From an uncultured Prevotellaceae bacterium (GTDB lineage: Bacteria; Bacteroidota; Bacteroidia; Bacteroidales; Bacteroidaceae), in NCBI GenBank assembly GCA_902800585.1, contig CADCEW010000010.1:1-50234 (forward strand): DNA of 50,234 nucleotides, given 5' to 3'. Below the pieces are notes generated by a model. The model saw only the letters and a program-made list of their open reading frames with translations, was not told the DNA's origin and did no database searches. This document shows, piece by piece, positions 9,278 to 18,146 of the stretch. The translations under genes were made by a program, and so were the position numbers. Every line of letters begins with the position of its first letter. Position 1 is the first letter of the stretch.

Positions 9278-10228
9278 TTATTGTAAGATGCAGGCATATC
9301 GGTCGACGATGCCCAAGAGTTTGTTGGTCTCGTCGGTGACCAGTACGTTGTGTATCTTGTTTTTGTTCATTATCTTTTGTATTTCGGAAATCTTCGTCTG
9401 TAACGTGACAGTCTTCGGCGTGCGTGTCATGATGTCTCCGACTGTACGATCGAAGAATTCGGCTTTCCATCGCTCCATGGCACGACGGATGTCTCCGTCG
9501 GTAATTATTCCCACGACGCAACCGTTTTCTATGGCAACACCTAGCCCCAGTTTTCCTTTGCTCACCAGGATAATGGCCTCGCCCAAGTGCATCTCTGCGG
9601 ATAGCAATGGCAGATTTTCCGTAATCATCACGTCTTGGGCTGTAGTAAGAAGCCTTTTCCCGAGTTCACCACCAGGATGATATTGTGCGAAATCCTGAGG
9701 TTGGAAATGCCGTTTGTTCATCAGGGCGATGGCAAGGGCGTCTCCCATGACCAGTGCAGCAGTTGTACTGCTCGTGGGAGCGAGGTTAAGCGGACAGGCT
9801 TCTTTCTCTACACTCACGTTAAGATGGCAGGTGGAGTATTTGGCAAGGAGAGACTGCGAATTGCCGCTCATAGCGATAATGGGGATGTCCATGTGGAGCA
9901 CCATCGGAATGAAGCGGAGCAGTTCATCTGTCAGTCCGGAATTGGAAATGGCGAGGACAACGTCCCCTTTTGCCATAACACCGAGATCGCCATGAAACAC
10001 GTCTAAAGGATTGACGAAGAACGATGGTGTTCCTGTCGAAGCAAGGGTAGCGGCAATCTTTGCACCGATATGTCCGCTCTTTCCTACGCCTGTCACGATA
10101 ACCTTGCCGCTACAATGCATGATAAGATCAACGGCTTTGTCGAAATTGTCGTCAATCTTGGATGTCAGGTCAAGCACGGCCTGTGCCTCATCCTTGATAC
10201 ATTGTATGGCGTACTCTTTGTCTGTCAC
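9278..10228 (-). CDS. kdsD: D-arabinose-5-phosphate isomerase (KpsF/GutQ family)
   Basis: 316 residues. The enzyme converts ribulose 5-phosphate to arabinose 5-phosphate, the first step to KDO for lipopolysaccharide. The SIS domain (about 35-180) shows VIVTGVGKSGHIGAKIAATL and FVNPLDVFHGDLGVM, and two CBS domains follow (about 205-316), ending in the usual way, so it is full length. The start is GTG, overlapping the kdsA stop as GTGA; the next Met is some 36 residues in and would remove conserved sequence. The pairing with kdsA fits KDO synthesis rather than a gut or kps paralogue role. It lies upstream of the large regulator in the same operon. Confidence 0.92.
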   Translation of the reverse strand: MTDKEYAIQCIKDEAQAVLDLTSKIDDNFDKAVDLIMHCSGKVIVTGVGKSGHIGAKIAATLASTGTPSFFVNPLDVFHGDLGVMAKGDVVLAISNSGLTDELLRFIPMVLHMDIPIIAMSGNSQSLLAKYSTCHLNVSVEKEACPLNLAPTSSTTAALVMGDALAIALMNKRHFQPQDFAQYHPGGELGKRLLTTAQDVMITENLPLLSAEMHLGEAIILVSKGKLGLGVAIENGCVVGIITDGDIRRAMERWKAEFFDRTVGDIMTRTPKTVTLQTKISEIQKIMNKNKIHNVLVTDETNKLLGIVDRYACILQ

Positions 10229-10977
10229 TTTAGCTTCTCTATAATTCCTTCCAGTTTGTCTAACTCCAACATATTGGCGGCATCACTCAATCCTTGGTCA
10301 GGATTCGGATGGACCTCAAAGAACCACCCCGTTGCCCCAAAGGCTTTTGCTGCCAATGCCATCTGTGGCACATAGCGGCGGTCTCCGCCTGTCTTTCCGT
10401 CAGCCCCCCCAGGACGTTGCACACTATGCGTACAGTCCATGATAACGGTGGGTACTATGTTGAGCATGTCTGGGATGTTGCGAAAATCTACGACCAGATT
10501 GTTGTATCCCATCATGTTGCCACGTTCTGTTAACCATACATCAGCAGCCCCTGCGTCCTTTGCTTTTTCTACAGGATAGCGCATGTCATTGCCGCTGAGA
10601 AACTGGGCTTTCTTGATATTGACTGTCTTACCTGTCTTAGCAGCAGCAATGAGCAAGTCGGTCTGTCGGCAGAGAAATGCAGGTATTTGCAGGACATCTA
10701 CCACCTGTCCTGCTGGTTCTGCCTGCCATGCTTCGTGTATATCAGTCAGAATCCGCAGTCCATATTTTTGTTTTATGTCACTCAGCATCAGCAGTCCGTG
10801 GTCGATTCCAGGTCCCCGGAAAGAACTGATGGAAGTGCGGTTCGCCTTGTCAAAAGAGGCTTTGAATATGATGTCCGTCCCCAGTCTCTTATTGATTTCT
10901 ACCATTTTTGCCGCCACAGTGTCGAGCAACTCGGCAGATTCAATGACACAAGGTCCTGCAATAAATGTATTTCTCAT
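10225..10977 (-). CDS. kdsA: 3-deoxy-8-phosphooctulonate synthase (KDO-8-P synthase)
   Basis: 250 residues. It condenses arabinose 5-phosphate with phosphoenolpyruvate to KDO-8-phosphate in the cytoplasm. Diagnostic stretches are FKASFDKANRTS, LQIPAFLCRQTDLL and the metal/substrate region FFEVHPNPDQGLSD. The Cys of AGPCVIES (residue 10) is the position that separates metal-dependent (Cys) from metal-independent (Asn, as in E. coli) enzymes, so this one should be metal-dependent. It is the first gene of the minus-strand operon and overlaps kdsD by 4 nt. Its promoter lies inside an inverted repeat at 10990-11045. Confidence 0.95.
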   Translation of the reverse strand: MRNTFIAGPCVIESAELLDTVAAKMVEINKRLGTDIIFKASFDKANRTSISSFRGPGIDHGLLMLSDIKQKYGLRILTDIHEAWQAEPAGQVVDVLQIPAFLCRQTDLLIAAAKTGKTVNIKKAQFLSGNDMRYPVEKAKDAGAADVWLTERGNMMGYNNLVVDFRNIPDMLNIVPTVIMDCTHSVQRPGGADGKTGGDRRYVPQMALAAKAFGATGWFFEVHPNPDQGLSDAANMLELDKLEGIIEKLK

Positions 10978-10989
10978 ATATGATATATA

Positions 10990-11045
10990 TACATATTTCC
11001 TTGCAAAGATAGAAAAAATCTTTTATACATGCAAGGAAATATGTA
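10990..11045. promoter_or_regulatory. Inverted repeat enclosing the kdsA promoter
   Basis: A perfect 16-bp inverted repeat has arms 10990-11005 and 11030-11045 (core TTTCCTTGCA / TGCAAGGAAA) and a 24-nt loop. The loop border carries TATCTTTG on the minus strand (11004-11011), the -7 box expected for kdsA. A smaller repeat (AAAGAT 11005-11010 / ATCTTT 11018-11023) is nested inside. It also sits 26 nt after the mscS-like stop, so it could act as that gene's terminator, an operator, or both. Confidence 0.5.
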
Positions 11046-11070
11046 ATATTTTGCTCAAAAAAGAGAAAAT

Positions 11071-13395
11071 CTACGATTTGATGTGTACGTCCTGTTGTGG
11101 GAAAGGAATCTCAATACCGTTTTGGTTGAGCGTATCATAGATGGTGTTCAGTACGTCACTGATAGCGTATGACTGCTTCGGAGCGTCTACCCACACGAAC
11201 AGTTTGAGGTTAATGCCGGAGTCAGCCAGTTCACCTACCACAGACTTTGCTCTCTTGGATTTGTCAATCCATTTGTGTTTCATCAGGTTGACGGCAGTCT
11301 CCACTAATTCAATGACCTGTTGCAGGTTGCTGCCATAGGCAACACTGTATTTAACAACGGCAAGCACATAGCCATGATTGCGGGTGAGATTCTTGTAGTT
11401 CTTGGTGAACAACTGGGAGTTCTGGAAGGTGATAACCTCTCCATAGAGCGACTCCACGACTGTAGAGGTATAACTGATTTTCGTTACTTTACCCATCGTG
11501 CCGTCCACCTGAATCCAGTCGCCTACCTTGATGCGCCCTGCCATCAGGGTGATACCATAGTAGATATTCTCGATGATGTCCTTCGAGGCAAAACCGATAC
11601 CTGTCGACAAACCTCCAGTTACAACCAATAACCATTCTAGGGAAATGCCGAGAATACCCATCGTGATGAGGAACCAAGCACCCCAGATGATAACCTGAAT
11701 GACATTCTTACCCATCACTTCCTTACTGGCAGCCGTTGTCGGATCACTAATTTGATAATGCATCCGCAATAGTTTCAGAATTGTTTTGCTGGCATACGAG
11801 AAGAAGAACCATAGACTGATAACTATGGCTAGGGATATGATACTTATTTTCAGGTTAGACAGATTGACAAACTTGGTATTGAAGATCTTCCAGCAGAGGT
11901 CACTGAGGTTGAACACATCGGCAGCCCAATAGATACTGATCATCACGGAAGCCACGGCAGCTATGGGCAGCAGGACTTGATAAAACAGGTCATATGCCCA
12001 TGTCTGGGTAATTGGTTTCTCAGCCAACCTGTGCCTGAATCCGTATATCTTCATGTATTGAAGGGCACAAGTGATGGTCAGGATACAGGTGAGTTGCATG
12101 GTCCACCATATCAGTGCCTGTACTGCCATCAAAGTATAGCCTGCCCAAGAGCAGATGACGGAGGCGATGAACACCACGAGAGAGATATAGCTGTATATCA
12201 TATCCGATCGTGGAACGTTCTGATTGTGCCGTCTAATGACGCTCCATTGCCAGATAGCACAGATGAGCAGGATAGGAGGGAATAGGATATCAACTAGTTC
12301 GCTGGGTATCAGAATGATACGGAAAACAATGACGAGGAAACTGACTGCCATCAGTGGCGTGTAGATGCGGAAGGCGCTTTTTATCTGGTCACCTTTGACA
12401 CGCAATAGCAGGGAGATAAGGATGACGCCCATCAGCCATGCAAACCCAACTAGCAGGTTACTTGCCATAATGATGAAGTTCTGTTTGGCAAGGGCAAGAG
12501 CGATGCCGAGAATGATGGCAAAGGTCACTGTTGTCGTCGCCATAGTGATGCAGGCGCGCTTCTTCATGAACTCTTCTGTCCTGAATCGTTTAGGCACGAT
12601 ATAGCGGATGGCAATGAGGTTTATGATGGAGGCGATGATAGCATAAAGGAAAATCGTGATGAGTAATCCGAACATCCATCGGCTGTCCCATTGTGAGTAG
12701 GCGTTAGGTTTGTACTTCTTCGCCACCCTTCTGTTCATCACCTGCCACTGGCGCTTCCAGTCCTTGAGGATGTCGAAGTAGTTGTCGCCACCATTTTTGA
12801 AGATGCTAGTCTGAATGTCGTTATAGCGTTTGTGCGCATAGTCGTTCAGGTAAGCCAACCGCTCCTCCGATATTTTATAGTAGTTGATATAATCCTGCAT
12901 GGTAGAACGGTTCTCTTCCAATGCGTTCCGGATGTTGGAGGCGAGTGTCAGACATACGTTGCGGTCAATCCTTGCGCGTTCGTCCAACGTGCGGACAGGC
13001 ATGGCTTTCAAAACATTGATAAGAGAATCATATCGTGCAATATCTGCATCCGCTTTCGTGAGGAATGCCTTGAACGGCACTTTCTGGCGTTGGAATTCAT
13101 GGTATAACTCGGTTGCCTCATGACAAGCATAGGTCAGGTCGAAGACATACTCCTGTTCCTGTGAATAGAGCATCAGCGAATTTTGGTTCGCTTTCTGCAT
13201 GGTGGACATCAGTTCATTTCTGACCGTCTCGCTTTGTTTCTTGTTCATCTCCAGCATCTGGGTGAGTTCCCGATGGAAGGTGGTTAGTTCGGAGCGAAGA
13301 ATCTTTAAGGTTTGAGACAGGTCTTTTTCCTTGAGCACGGCGTGTGCACAAAGCGTACCTGTCAATAATACTATGATGAGGAGTAACTTCTTCAT
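11071..13395 (-). CDS. MscS-family mechanosensitive ion channel with long periplasmic coiled-coil N-terminus
   Basis: 774 residues. After a signal peptide ending CAHA comes a helical, probably coiled-coil periplasmic region (about 20-190), then a run of membrane segments. The MscS core is at about 590-660: GGLSTGIGFASKDIIENIYYG is the glycine-rich pore helix, and GRIKVGDWIQVDGTMGKVTKI starts the beta domain. Such channels open under membrane tension to release solutes after osmotic downshock. The layout resembles the large MscK/MscM type rather than short MscS. The ATG at 13395 was preferred over 13410 because it starts the signal peptide directly and follows the promoter box at 13419-13426. 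It is divergent from the mannan operon. Confidence 0.88.
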   Translation of the reverse strand: MKKLLLIIVLLTGTLCAHAVLKEKDLSQTLKILRSELTTFHRELTQMLEMNKKQSETVRNELMSTMQKANQNSLMLYSQEQEYVFDLTYACHEATELYHEFQRQKVPFKAFLTKADADIARYDSLINVLKAMPVRTLDERARIDRNVCLTLASNIRNALEENRSTMQDYINYYKISEERLAYLNDYAHKRYNDIQTSIFKNGGDNYFDILKDWKRQWQVMNRRVAKKYKPNAYSQWDSRWMFGLLITIFLYAIIASIINLIAIRYIVPKRFRTEEFMKKRACITMATTTVTFAIILGIALALAKQNFIIMASNLLVGFAWLMGVILISLLLRVKGDQIKSAFRIYTPLMAVSFLVIVFRIILIPSELVDILFPPILLICAIWQWSVIRRHNQNVPRSDMIYSYISLVVFIASVICSWAGYTLMAVQALIWWTMQLTCILTITCALQYMKIYGFRHRLAEKPITQTWAYDLFYQVLLPIAAVASVMISIYWAADVFNLSDLCWKIFNTKFVNLSNLKISIISLAIVISLWFFFSYASKTILKLLRMHYQISDPTTAASKEVMGKNVIQVIIWGAWFLITMGILGISLEWLLVVTGGLSTGIGFASKDIIENIYYGITLMAGRIKVGDWIQVDGTMGKVTKISYTSTVVESLYGEVITFQNSQLFTKNYKNLTRNHGYVLAVVKYSVAYGSNLQQVIELVETAVNLMKHKWIDKSKRAKSVVGELADSGINLKLFVWVDAPKQSYAISDVLNTIYDTLNQNGIEIPFPQQDVHIKS

Positions 13396-13418
13396 TGTCG
13401 TTTCTGTCAAATTTTCGG

Positions 13419-13426
13419 CAAAGATA
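13419..13426 (-). promoter_or_regulatory. -7 promoter box of the mechanosensitive channel gene
   Basis: Minus-strand TATCTTTG, 23 nt upstream of the start at 13395. It matches the Bacteroidetes -7 consensus; no clear -33 TTG is seen. Confidence 0.5.
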
Positions 13427-13449
13427 CGAAATAATTAGGAATTATTTTC

Positions 13450-13457
13450 TATATTTG
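13450..13457 (+). promoter_or_regulatory. -7 promoter box at the head of the mannan operon
   Basis: TATATTTG, 23 nt upstream of the kinase start at 13481, back to back with the minus-strand box at 13419-13426. No clear -33 element is visible. Confidence 0.5.
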
Positions 13458-13480
13458 CAAAAAAATAGAGCAAAAGGGCG

Positions 13481-14326
13481 ATGAAACTCATAGCAGACAG
13501 TGGAAGTACTAAGACTGATTGGGTCTTGGTCGAGCAAGAAAAGGTGTTGGGAAAATATCAGACACAAGGTATCAATCCATTCCATCAGGATGATGCAACC
13601 ATTACAACCATCCTTCAGGATGAGTTGTTGCCTAATCTTATATCGTTCAACTTCCAATTTTCAACGCTCCATTTTTATGGCAGTGGACTTCGTGAAGAAC
13701 AGAAACCTCGTATGAATGCTTTATTCAAGAAAGTATTTCCTTCAGAGACGATCTTTCTCGAAAACGACCTCTTAGGAGCAGCCAGAGCTCTTTGTGGTAG
13801 GGAAGAAGGTATTGCCTGTATTCTTGGAACTGGTGCGAATTCTTGTTTGTATGATGGCGAAAAAATCGTACAGAACACATCTCCGCTTGGCTATATCCTG
13901 GGAGATGAAGGCAGTGGTGCTGTGTTAGGAAAGTTGTTCATGAATGCCATCTTTAAAAATCCTGCGTTTTTTGCACTTCAGACACTTTACTTACAAGAGA
14001 CAGGACTGACGATGCCTCTTATTATTAATAAGGTATATAGGGAACCTCTTGCCAATCGTTTCTTGGCCTCCACCTCGTCTTTCATTCGTCAGCATCTTGA
14101 TTTTGAACCGTTACGACAGTTGGTGATTGATAATTTCCGATCATTCTTCCGTCATAATGTGGTGCAGTATCAGCGTGCAGAACTGCCTGTCCATGCTGTC
14201 GGCAGCATTGCTTGGTATTATCAGGATGAGTTGGCAGTCGCTGTTAAAGAAGAAGGATTTCAACTGGGGCAGTTGTTGAAAACTCCGATTGACGGATTGG
14301 TAAAATACCATCAATCTTTTATGTAA
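13481..14326 (+). CDS. BadF/BadG-type sugar kinase (N-acetylglucosamine-kinase-like)
   Basis: 281 residues of the ASKHA fold. The phosphate-1 loop is DSGSTKTDW (6-14), the second phosphate motif is ACILGTGANSCLY, and GDEGSGAVLGK follows, as in BadF/BcrA-type ATPases related to N-acetylglucosamine kinase. It lies 18 nt before the GH5 mannanase gene and is preceded by a promoter, so it heads the mannan operon. Glucose released by the phosphorylase downstream, or free mannose, would need a kinase, so a hexokinase role is a reasonable inference. Sequence alone cannot separate glucose, mannose or GlcNAc as substrate. Confidence 0.8.
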   Translation: MKLIADSGSTKTDWVLVEQEKVLGKYQTQGINPFHQDDATITTILQDELLPNLISFNFQFSTLHFYGSGLREEQKPRMNALFKKVFPSETIFLENDLLGAARALCGREEGIACILGTGANSCLYDGEKIVQNTSPLGYILGDEGSGAVLGKLFMNAIFKNPAFFALQTLYLQETGLTMPLIINKVYREPLANRFLASTSSFIRQHLDFEPLRQLVIDNFRSFFRHNVVQYQRAELPVHAVGSIAWYYQDELAVAVKEEGFQLGQLLKTPIDGLVKYHQSFM

Positions 14327-14344
14327 AATGTAAATAATGAGCGT

Positions 14345-15637
14345 ATGAATAAGATATTATTTCTATTGACAATGGCAGCCTGCATCTTTGCCTGCCAATC
14401 AAACAAACAGGATACAACGGACTTTATCCGTGTAGAAAACGGTCATTTTGTACGCGCGAGCGTACCATATTATTATGTAGGCACTAACTTCTGGTATGGT
14501 GCTATCCTTGGTTCGGAAGGACAAGGAGGCGATCGGGCAAGACTAGGACGTGAATTGGATGAGATGAAACGTATGGGCATTGACAACCTGCGTATCCTTG
14601 TCGGCTCCGATGGAGAGCGTGGCGTGAAGACAAAAGTCGAACCTACCTTGCAGATAGCCCCAGGCGTGTATAATGATACGATTCTAGCTGGTTTGGACTA
14701 TCTGTTGATGGAGATGGGTAAGCGTGATATGGTTGCTGTACTCTATTTGAATAACTCATGGGAATGGAGTGGGGGCTATGGCTTCTATCTTGAACAGGCT
14801 GGTGCAGGTAAGCAGCCTCGTCCAGACGATGTAGGTTATCCTGCCTTTATGGAGGCGATGTCGAAATATGCCACCAATGATAAGGCGCATCAGTTGTTCT
14901 ATGACTATGTGCGTTTCATCATCAGCCGTACCAATCGTTATACAGGGAAGAAATATACAGAAGACCCCGCTATCATGTCGTGGCAGATAGGCAATGAGCC
15001 GCGTGCTTTCTCCAAGGAAGCATTGCCAGCCTTTGAGAAATGGCTCGCTGAGGCATCTGCTCTTATCCGCTCCCTTGACAAAAACCATTTAATCTCTGTT
15101 GGTAGTGAAGGTTCATGGGGTTGTGAGAATGATATCGATAGTTGGGCGCGCATCTGTGCCGATGAGAACATTGATTATTGTAATGTTCATCTGTGGCCCT
15201 ATAACTGGGGATGGGCAAAGCCAGACTCCCTTATAGAGCATCTGCCACGTGCCTGTGAGAATACGAAGGCATATATCAATGAGCATTTGGCTGTCTGCGA
15301 GAAAATCAACAAGCCCCTTGTGATGGAAGAGTTCGGTTATCCGCGTGATGGCTTTAAATTTGATATAGGCACTCCGACAAAAGGACGCGACGGCTATTAT
15401 AAATATGTGTTCTCTTTGGTGGCAGACAATGCGGAGCAGGGAGGCAAGTTCGCTGGTTGTAACTTCTGGGGATGGGGAGGCCATGCCAAACCTAAGCACG
15501 AACAATGGCAGGTTGGCGACGATTATACCAACGATCCAGCTCAGGAAGCACAAGGATTGAACTCAGTTTTTGTTACAGATTCCACAACACTTGCAGTCAT
15601 TCGTGGGGAAGTAGATAGAATGAAAAGTCTGAAATGA
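14345..15637 (+). CDS. Lipoprotein endo-beta-1,4-mannanase, GH5 (subfamily 7-like)
   Basis: 430 residues. The lipoprotein signal has its Cys at about 17 (CIFACQSN), so the enzyme should be membrane-anchored, perhaps at the cell surface. The GH5 barrel follows: YYYVGTNFWYGAILG at the start, the acid/base Glu218 in WQIGNEPRAF, VHLWPYNWGW, and the nucleophile Glu329 in VMEEFGYP. These resemble GH5_7 beta-mannanases, which cut inside mannan and glucomannan chains. It is followed by an esterase, a GH26 enzyme and mannosylglucose phosphorylase, which agrees with mannan as target. A related mannosidase-type specificity is less likely. Confidence 0.85.
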   Translation: MNKILFLLTMAACIFACQSNKQDTTDFIRVENGHFVRASVPYYYVGTNFWYGAILGSEGQGGDRARLGRELDEMKRMGIDNLRILVGSDGERGVKTKVEPTLQIAPGVYNDTILAGLDYLLMEMGKRDMVAVLYLNNSWEWSGGYGFYLEQAGAGKQPRPDDVGYPAFMEAMSKYATNDKAHQLFYDYVRFIISRTNRYTGKKYTEDPAIMSWQIGNEPRAFSKEALPAFEKWLAEASALIRSLDKNHLISVGSEGSWGCENDIDSWARICADENIDYCNVHLWPYNWGWAKPDSLIEHLPRACENTKAYINEHLAVCEKINKPLVMEEFGYPRDGFKFDIGTPTKGRDGYYKYVFSLVADNAEQGGKFAGCNFWGWGGHAKPKHEQWQVGDDYTNDPAQEAQGLNSVFVTDSTTLAVIRGEVDRMKSLK

Positions 15638-15658
15638 TGATATTTCAAAAAAAAGTTG

Positions 15659-15666
15659 TATCTTTG
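15659..15666 (+). promoter_or_regulatory. Internal -7 promoter box before the esterase gene
   Basis: TATCTTTG, 35 nt upstream of the CE7 start at 15702, in the 64-nt gap after the GH5 gene. It suggests the second half of the mannan cluster can be transcribed separately. Confidence 0.5.
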
Positions 15667-15701
15667 CACGCGAATATTGATTACTGACTAAGACATTCGA
15701 C

Positions 15702-17000
15702 ATGACAAGACGTATAGGAATCATCATTCTGTTGCTGACATTGTCCTGTGTATTGCCCTTGCAAGCGCAGATTCGTGGCAGTGAGATACAAGTGAATGTT
15801 GTTCCTGACCATCAAGACTGGACGTATAAGGTAGGCGAGACGGCAACCTTTAATATCAGTGTAACACGCTCTGCTACACTCATTGACAATGTTGTAATCG
15901 ACTACGAGGCTGGCCCAGAGATGTATCAGGATGTCAAAAAGCAAAGTGTCGTGCTGAAAGACGGAACCATGACGTTGAAGGGAAAGATGACGAAACCTGG
16001 ATTCTATCGCGTCGATGTCAAGGCAATTATTGATGGCAAGGAATACAAGGGAGCCTGTGGCGCAGCCTTCTCTCCAGAGCAGATAAAGCCCACTACAGTG
16101 ATGCCTGACGACTTTGAGTCATTCTGGAAGAATGCTATTGCTGAGGCACGCAAGACAGACCTGAATCCTACGAAACGTCTGTTGCCTGAACGTTGTACTA
16201 AGGATGTTAATGTCTATGAGGTTTCGTTCCAGAATATACAACCCGACTATCGTACCTATGGCATCCTCAGCGTACCAGTCAAAGAAGGAGAGTATCCTGC
16301 ATTGTTGCGCGTGCCAGGTGCAGGTGTGCGTCCTTATAGTGGTGATGTATATACAGCTTCACAGGGTGCTATCACTTTAGAGATAGGTATTCATGGTATT
16401 CCTGTAACAATGGATCAGAAGGTCTATGACGATATCTTCCATGGTGCCTTGAATTGGTATTGGGAGTTTTATACAGATGATCGCGACAAAAACTATTATA
16501 AGCGCGTGATATTAGGATGTATCCGTGCCCTCGACTATATTGAGGAATACACGCCTTGGAATAAAAAAGAGATGGGCGTCTCTGGTTCAAGTCAGGGAGG
16601 TTTCCTGACACTTGCGACAGCCGCTCTCGACAAGCGCATCACTTATTATGCACCTGTGCATGCCGCCCTCTGCGACCATACGGCATCACTGCAAGGCATT
16701 GCCTGTGGATGGCCCCATTATTTCTATTGGAACAAAGGTAAGGGACAGGAGAAGCAGATAGAGGTCTCACGTTACTATGATGGTGTAAACTTCGCACGTC
16801 TGATTACGAATCAGCAGAAGGGATGGTTTTCCTTTGGCTATAACGATGATGTAGTACCTCCCACCACAGCGTGGGCAACCTATAATACAGTGAAAAGTCC
16901 AAAGACCATCAAGCCTTATCAGGCTACTTGGCATTTCTGGTTCCAAGAACAATGGGACGAATGGGAAGAGTGGATGCTAAAACAGATGAATATAAAATAA
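15702..17000 (+). CDS. Secreted CE7-family acetyl esterase
   Basis: 432 residues with a signal peptide ending PLQAQ. An immunoglobulin-like N-terminal domain (about 25-125) precedes an alpha/beta hydrolase. The nucleophile is Ser297 in GVSGSSQGG, the acid probably Asp382 in GYNDDVVPP, and the His probably 411 in ATWHFW. These are features of carbohydrate esterase family 7 (acetyl xylan esterase / cephalosporin-C deacetylase). In this operon the natural job is probably removal of acetyl groups from glucomannan or its oligosaccharides so that the mannanases can act; that substrate is inferred. The GH26 gene starts 9 nt downstream. Confidence 0.85.
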   Translation: MTRRIGIIILLLTLSCVLPLQAQIRGSEIQVNVVPDHQDWTYKVGETATFNISVTRSATLIDNVVIDYEAGPEMYQDVKKQSVVLKDGTMTLKGKMTKPGFYRVDVKAIIDGKEYKGACGAAFSPEQIKPTTVMPDDFESFWKNAIAEARKTDLNPTKRLLPERCTKDVNVYEVSFQNIQPDYRTYGILSVPVKEGEYPALLRVPGAGVRPYSGDVYTASQGAITLEIGIHGIPVTMDQKVYDDIFHGALNWYWEFYTDDRDKNYYKRVILGCIRALDYIEEYTPWNKKEMGVSGSSQGGFLTLATAALDKRITYYAPVHAALCDHTASLQGIACGWPHYFYWNKGKGQEKQIEVSRYYDGVNFARLITNQQKGWFSFGYNDDVVPPTTAWATYNTVKSPKTIKPYQATWHFWFQEQWDEWEEWMLKQMNIK

Positions 17001-17009
17001 GGTGTAGTG

Positions 17010-18125
17010 ATGAAGAAAATAGTGTTCATGATGTTGGCAACGATAGCAGTTGCCTGTACAACAACCAAGCAAACAAAGGACGAAAAGACCATTGCACAGC
17101 AGTTGATGGAGCGTTTGGACAGTCTTCGCCAGAAAGGATATATGTTTGGTCATCAGGATGACCCGTTCTATGGACTGACTTGGGAGTATCAGCAAGACTC
17201 CAGTGATGTGAAGAATGTCTGTGGCGACTGGCCTGCTGTGATGGGCTTCGAACTTGGTGGTATTGAGATGGGGGACGTCAAGAACCTCGACAGCGTACCT
17301 TTCACTAAAATGAGTGAGGAAATCATCAAGCACTATGAGCGTGGTGGTATCATCACCATCAGTTGGCATCCTCGCAATCCTATTACTACGATAGAGGGTG
17401 GAGGTAACGCAGGACAGAAGTTTCCTGAAGGAACTGCATGGGACATCACAGACTCTACTGTAGTGAAGAATATCCTCAAGGGTGGTACGCAATATGAGAA
17501 GTTCCAAGTCTGGATGCAGCGTTTATCTGACTTCCTCGCAACGTTAAAGACTCAGGATGGCACAAAGATTCCAATTATCTTCCGTCCCTGGCATGAGAAT
17601 ACAGGCAGTTGGTTTTGGTGGGGCGAGAAGTTATGTACGGCTGATGAGTACAAGGCATTGTGGAATATGTTGCAGGATAAGTTGAATGCCGATGGCTTCG
17701 ACAACCTGTTGTGGGCTTATTCTCCTGGAATGGCAGCCGATTTGACCAATGAGAAATATCTGGAGCGTTATCCTGGTGACGATCGTATCTCGCTGGTGGG
17801 CATTGATGGCTATCAGTGGGGAACAAAGGAAGACTTCGTGTCCCAGTTGGATCAGAATCTCGCCATGCTGACGAAGTTTGCCGACGAACATGGAAAGATT
17901 GCCGCCTTGACGGAATGTGGACTGAAGAACCTGACAGATCCGACGTGGTGGATATCAACGTTAACACCTGTATTGGATAAGTATCCCATCAGTTACTTCC
18001 TGGTATGGCGTAACTATAAGGAGGAATGGTTCGGTCCTTCTCCATCAAAACCTGACGCTGAATATTTCAAACAGATGTATCAGAAAGAGACTGTCTTGTT
18101 CCTGAAAGATATCGTAAATAGATAA
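17010..18125 (+). CDS. Lipoprotein beta-mannanase, GH26
   Basis: 371 residues. A short lipoprotein signal (TIAVAC, Cys 16) anchors it. Catalytic residues are visible: acid/base Glu196 in FRPWHENTGSWFWWG and nucleophile Glu302 in ALTECGLKN, with the family N-terminal motif MFGHQDDPFYG. GH26 enzymes of this type release mannobiose or cut mannan internally. A GTG lies directly before the ATG at 17010; the ATG is preferred. Gene spacing is 9 nt upstream and 21 nt downstream. Beside GH130 and cellobiose 2-epimerase, a mannobiose-releasing role would fit best. Confidence 0.9.
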   Translation: MKKIVFMMLATIAVACTTTKQTKDEKTIAQQLMERLDSLRQKGYMFGHQDDPFYGLTWEYQQDSSDVKNVCGDWPAVMGFELGGIEMGDVKNLDSVPFTKMSEEIIKHYERGGIITISWHPRNPITTIEGGGNAGQKFPEGTAWDITDSTVVKNILKGGTQYEKFQVWMQRLSDFLATLKTQDGTKIPIIFRPWHENTGSWFWWGEKLCTADEYKALWNMLQDKLNADGFDNLLWAYSPGMAADLTNEKYLERYPGDDRISLVGIDGYQWGTKEDFVSQLDQNLAMLTKFADEHGKIAALTECGLKNLTDPTWWISTLTPVLDKYPISYFLVWRNYKEEWFGPSPSKPDAEYFKQMYQKETVLFLKDIVNR

Positions 18126-18146
18126 TACTAAAACCAATTACAAGAT

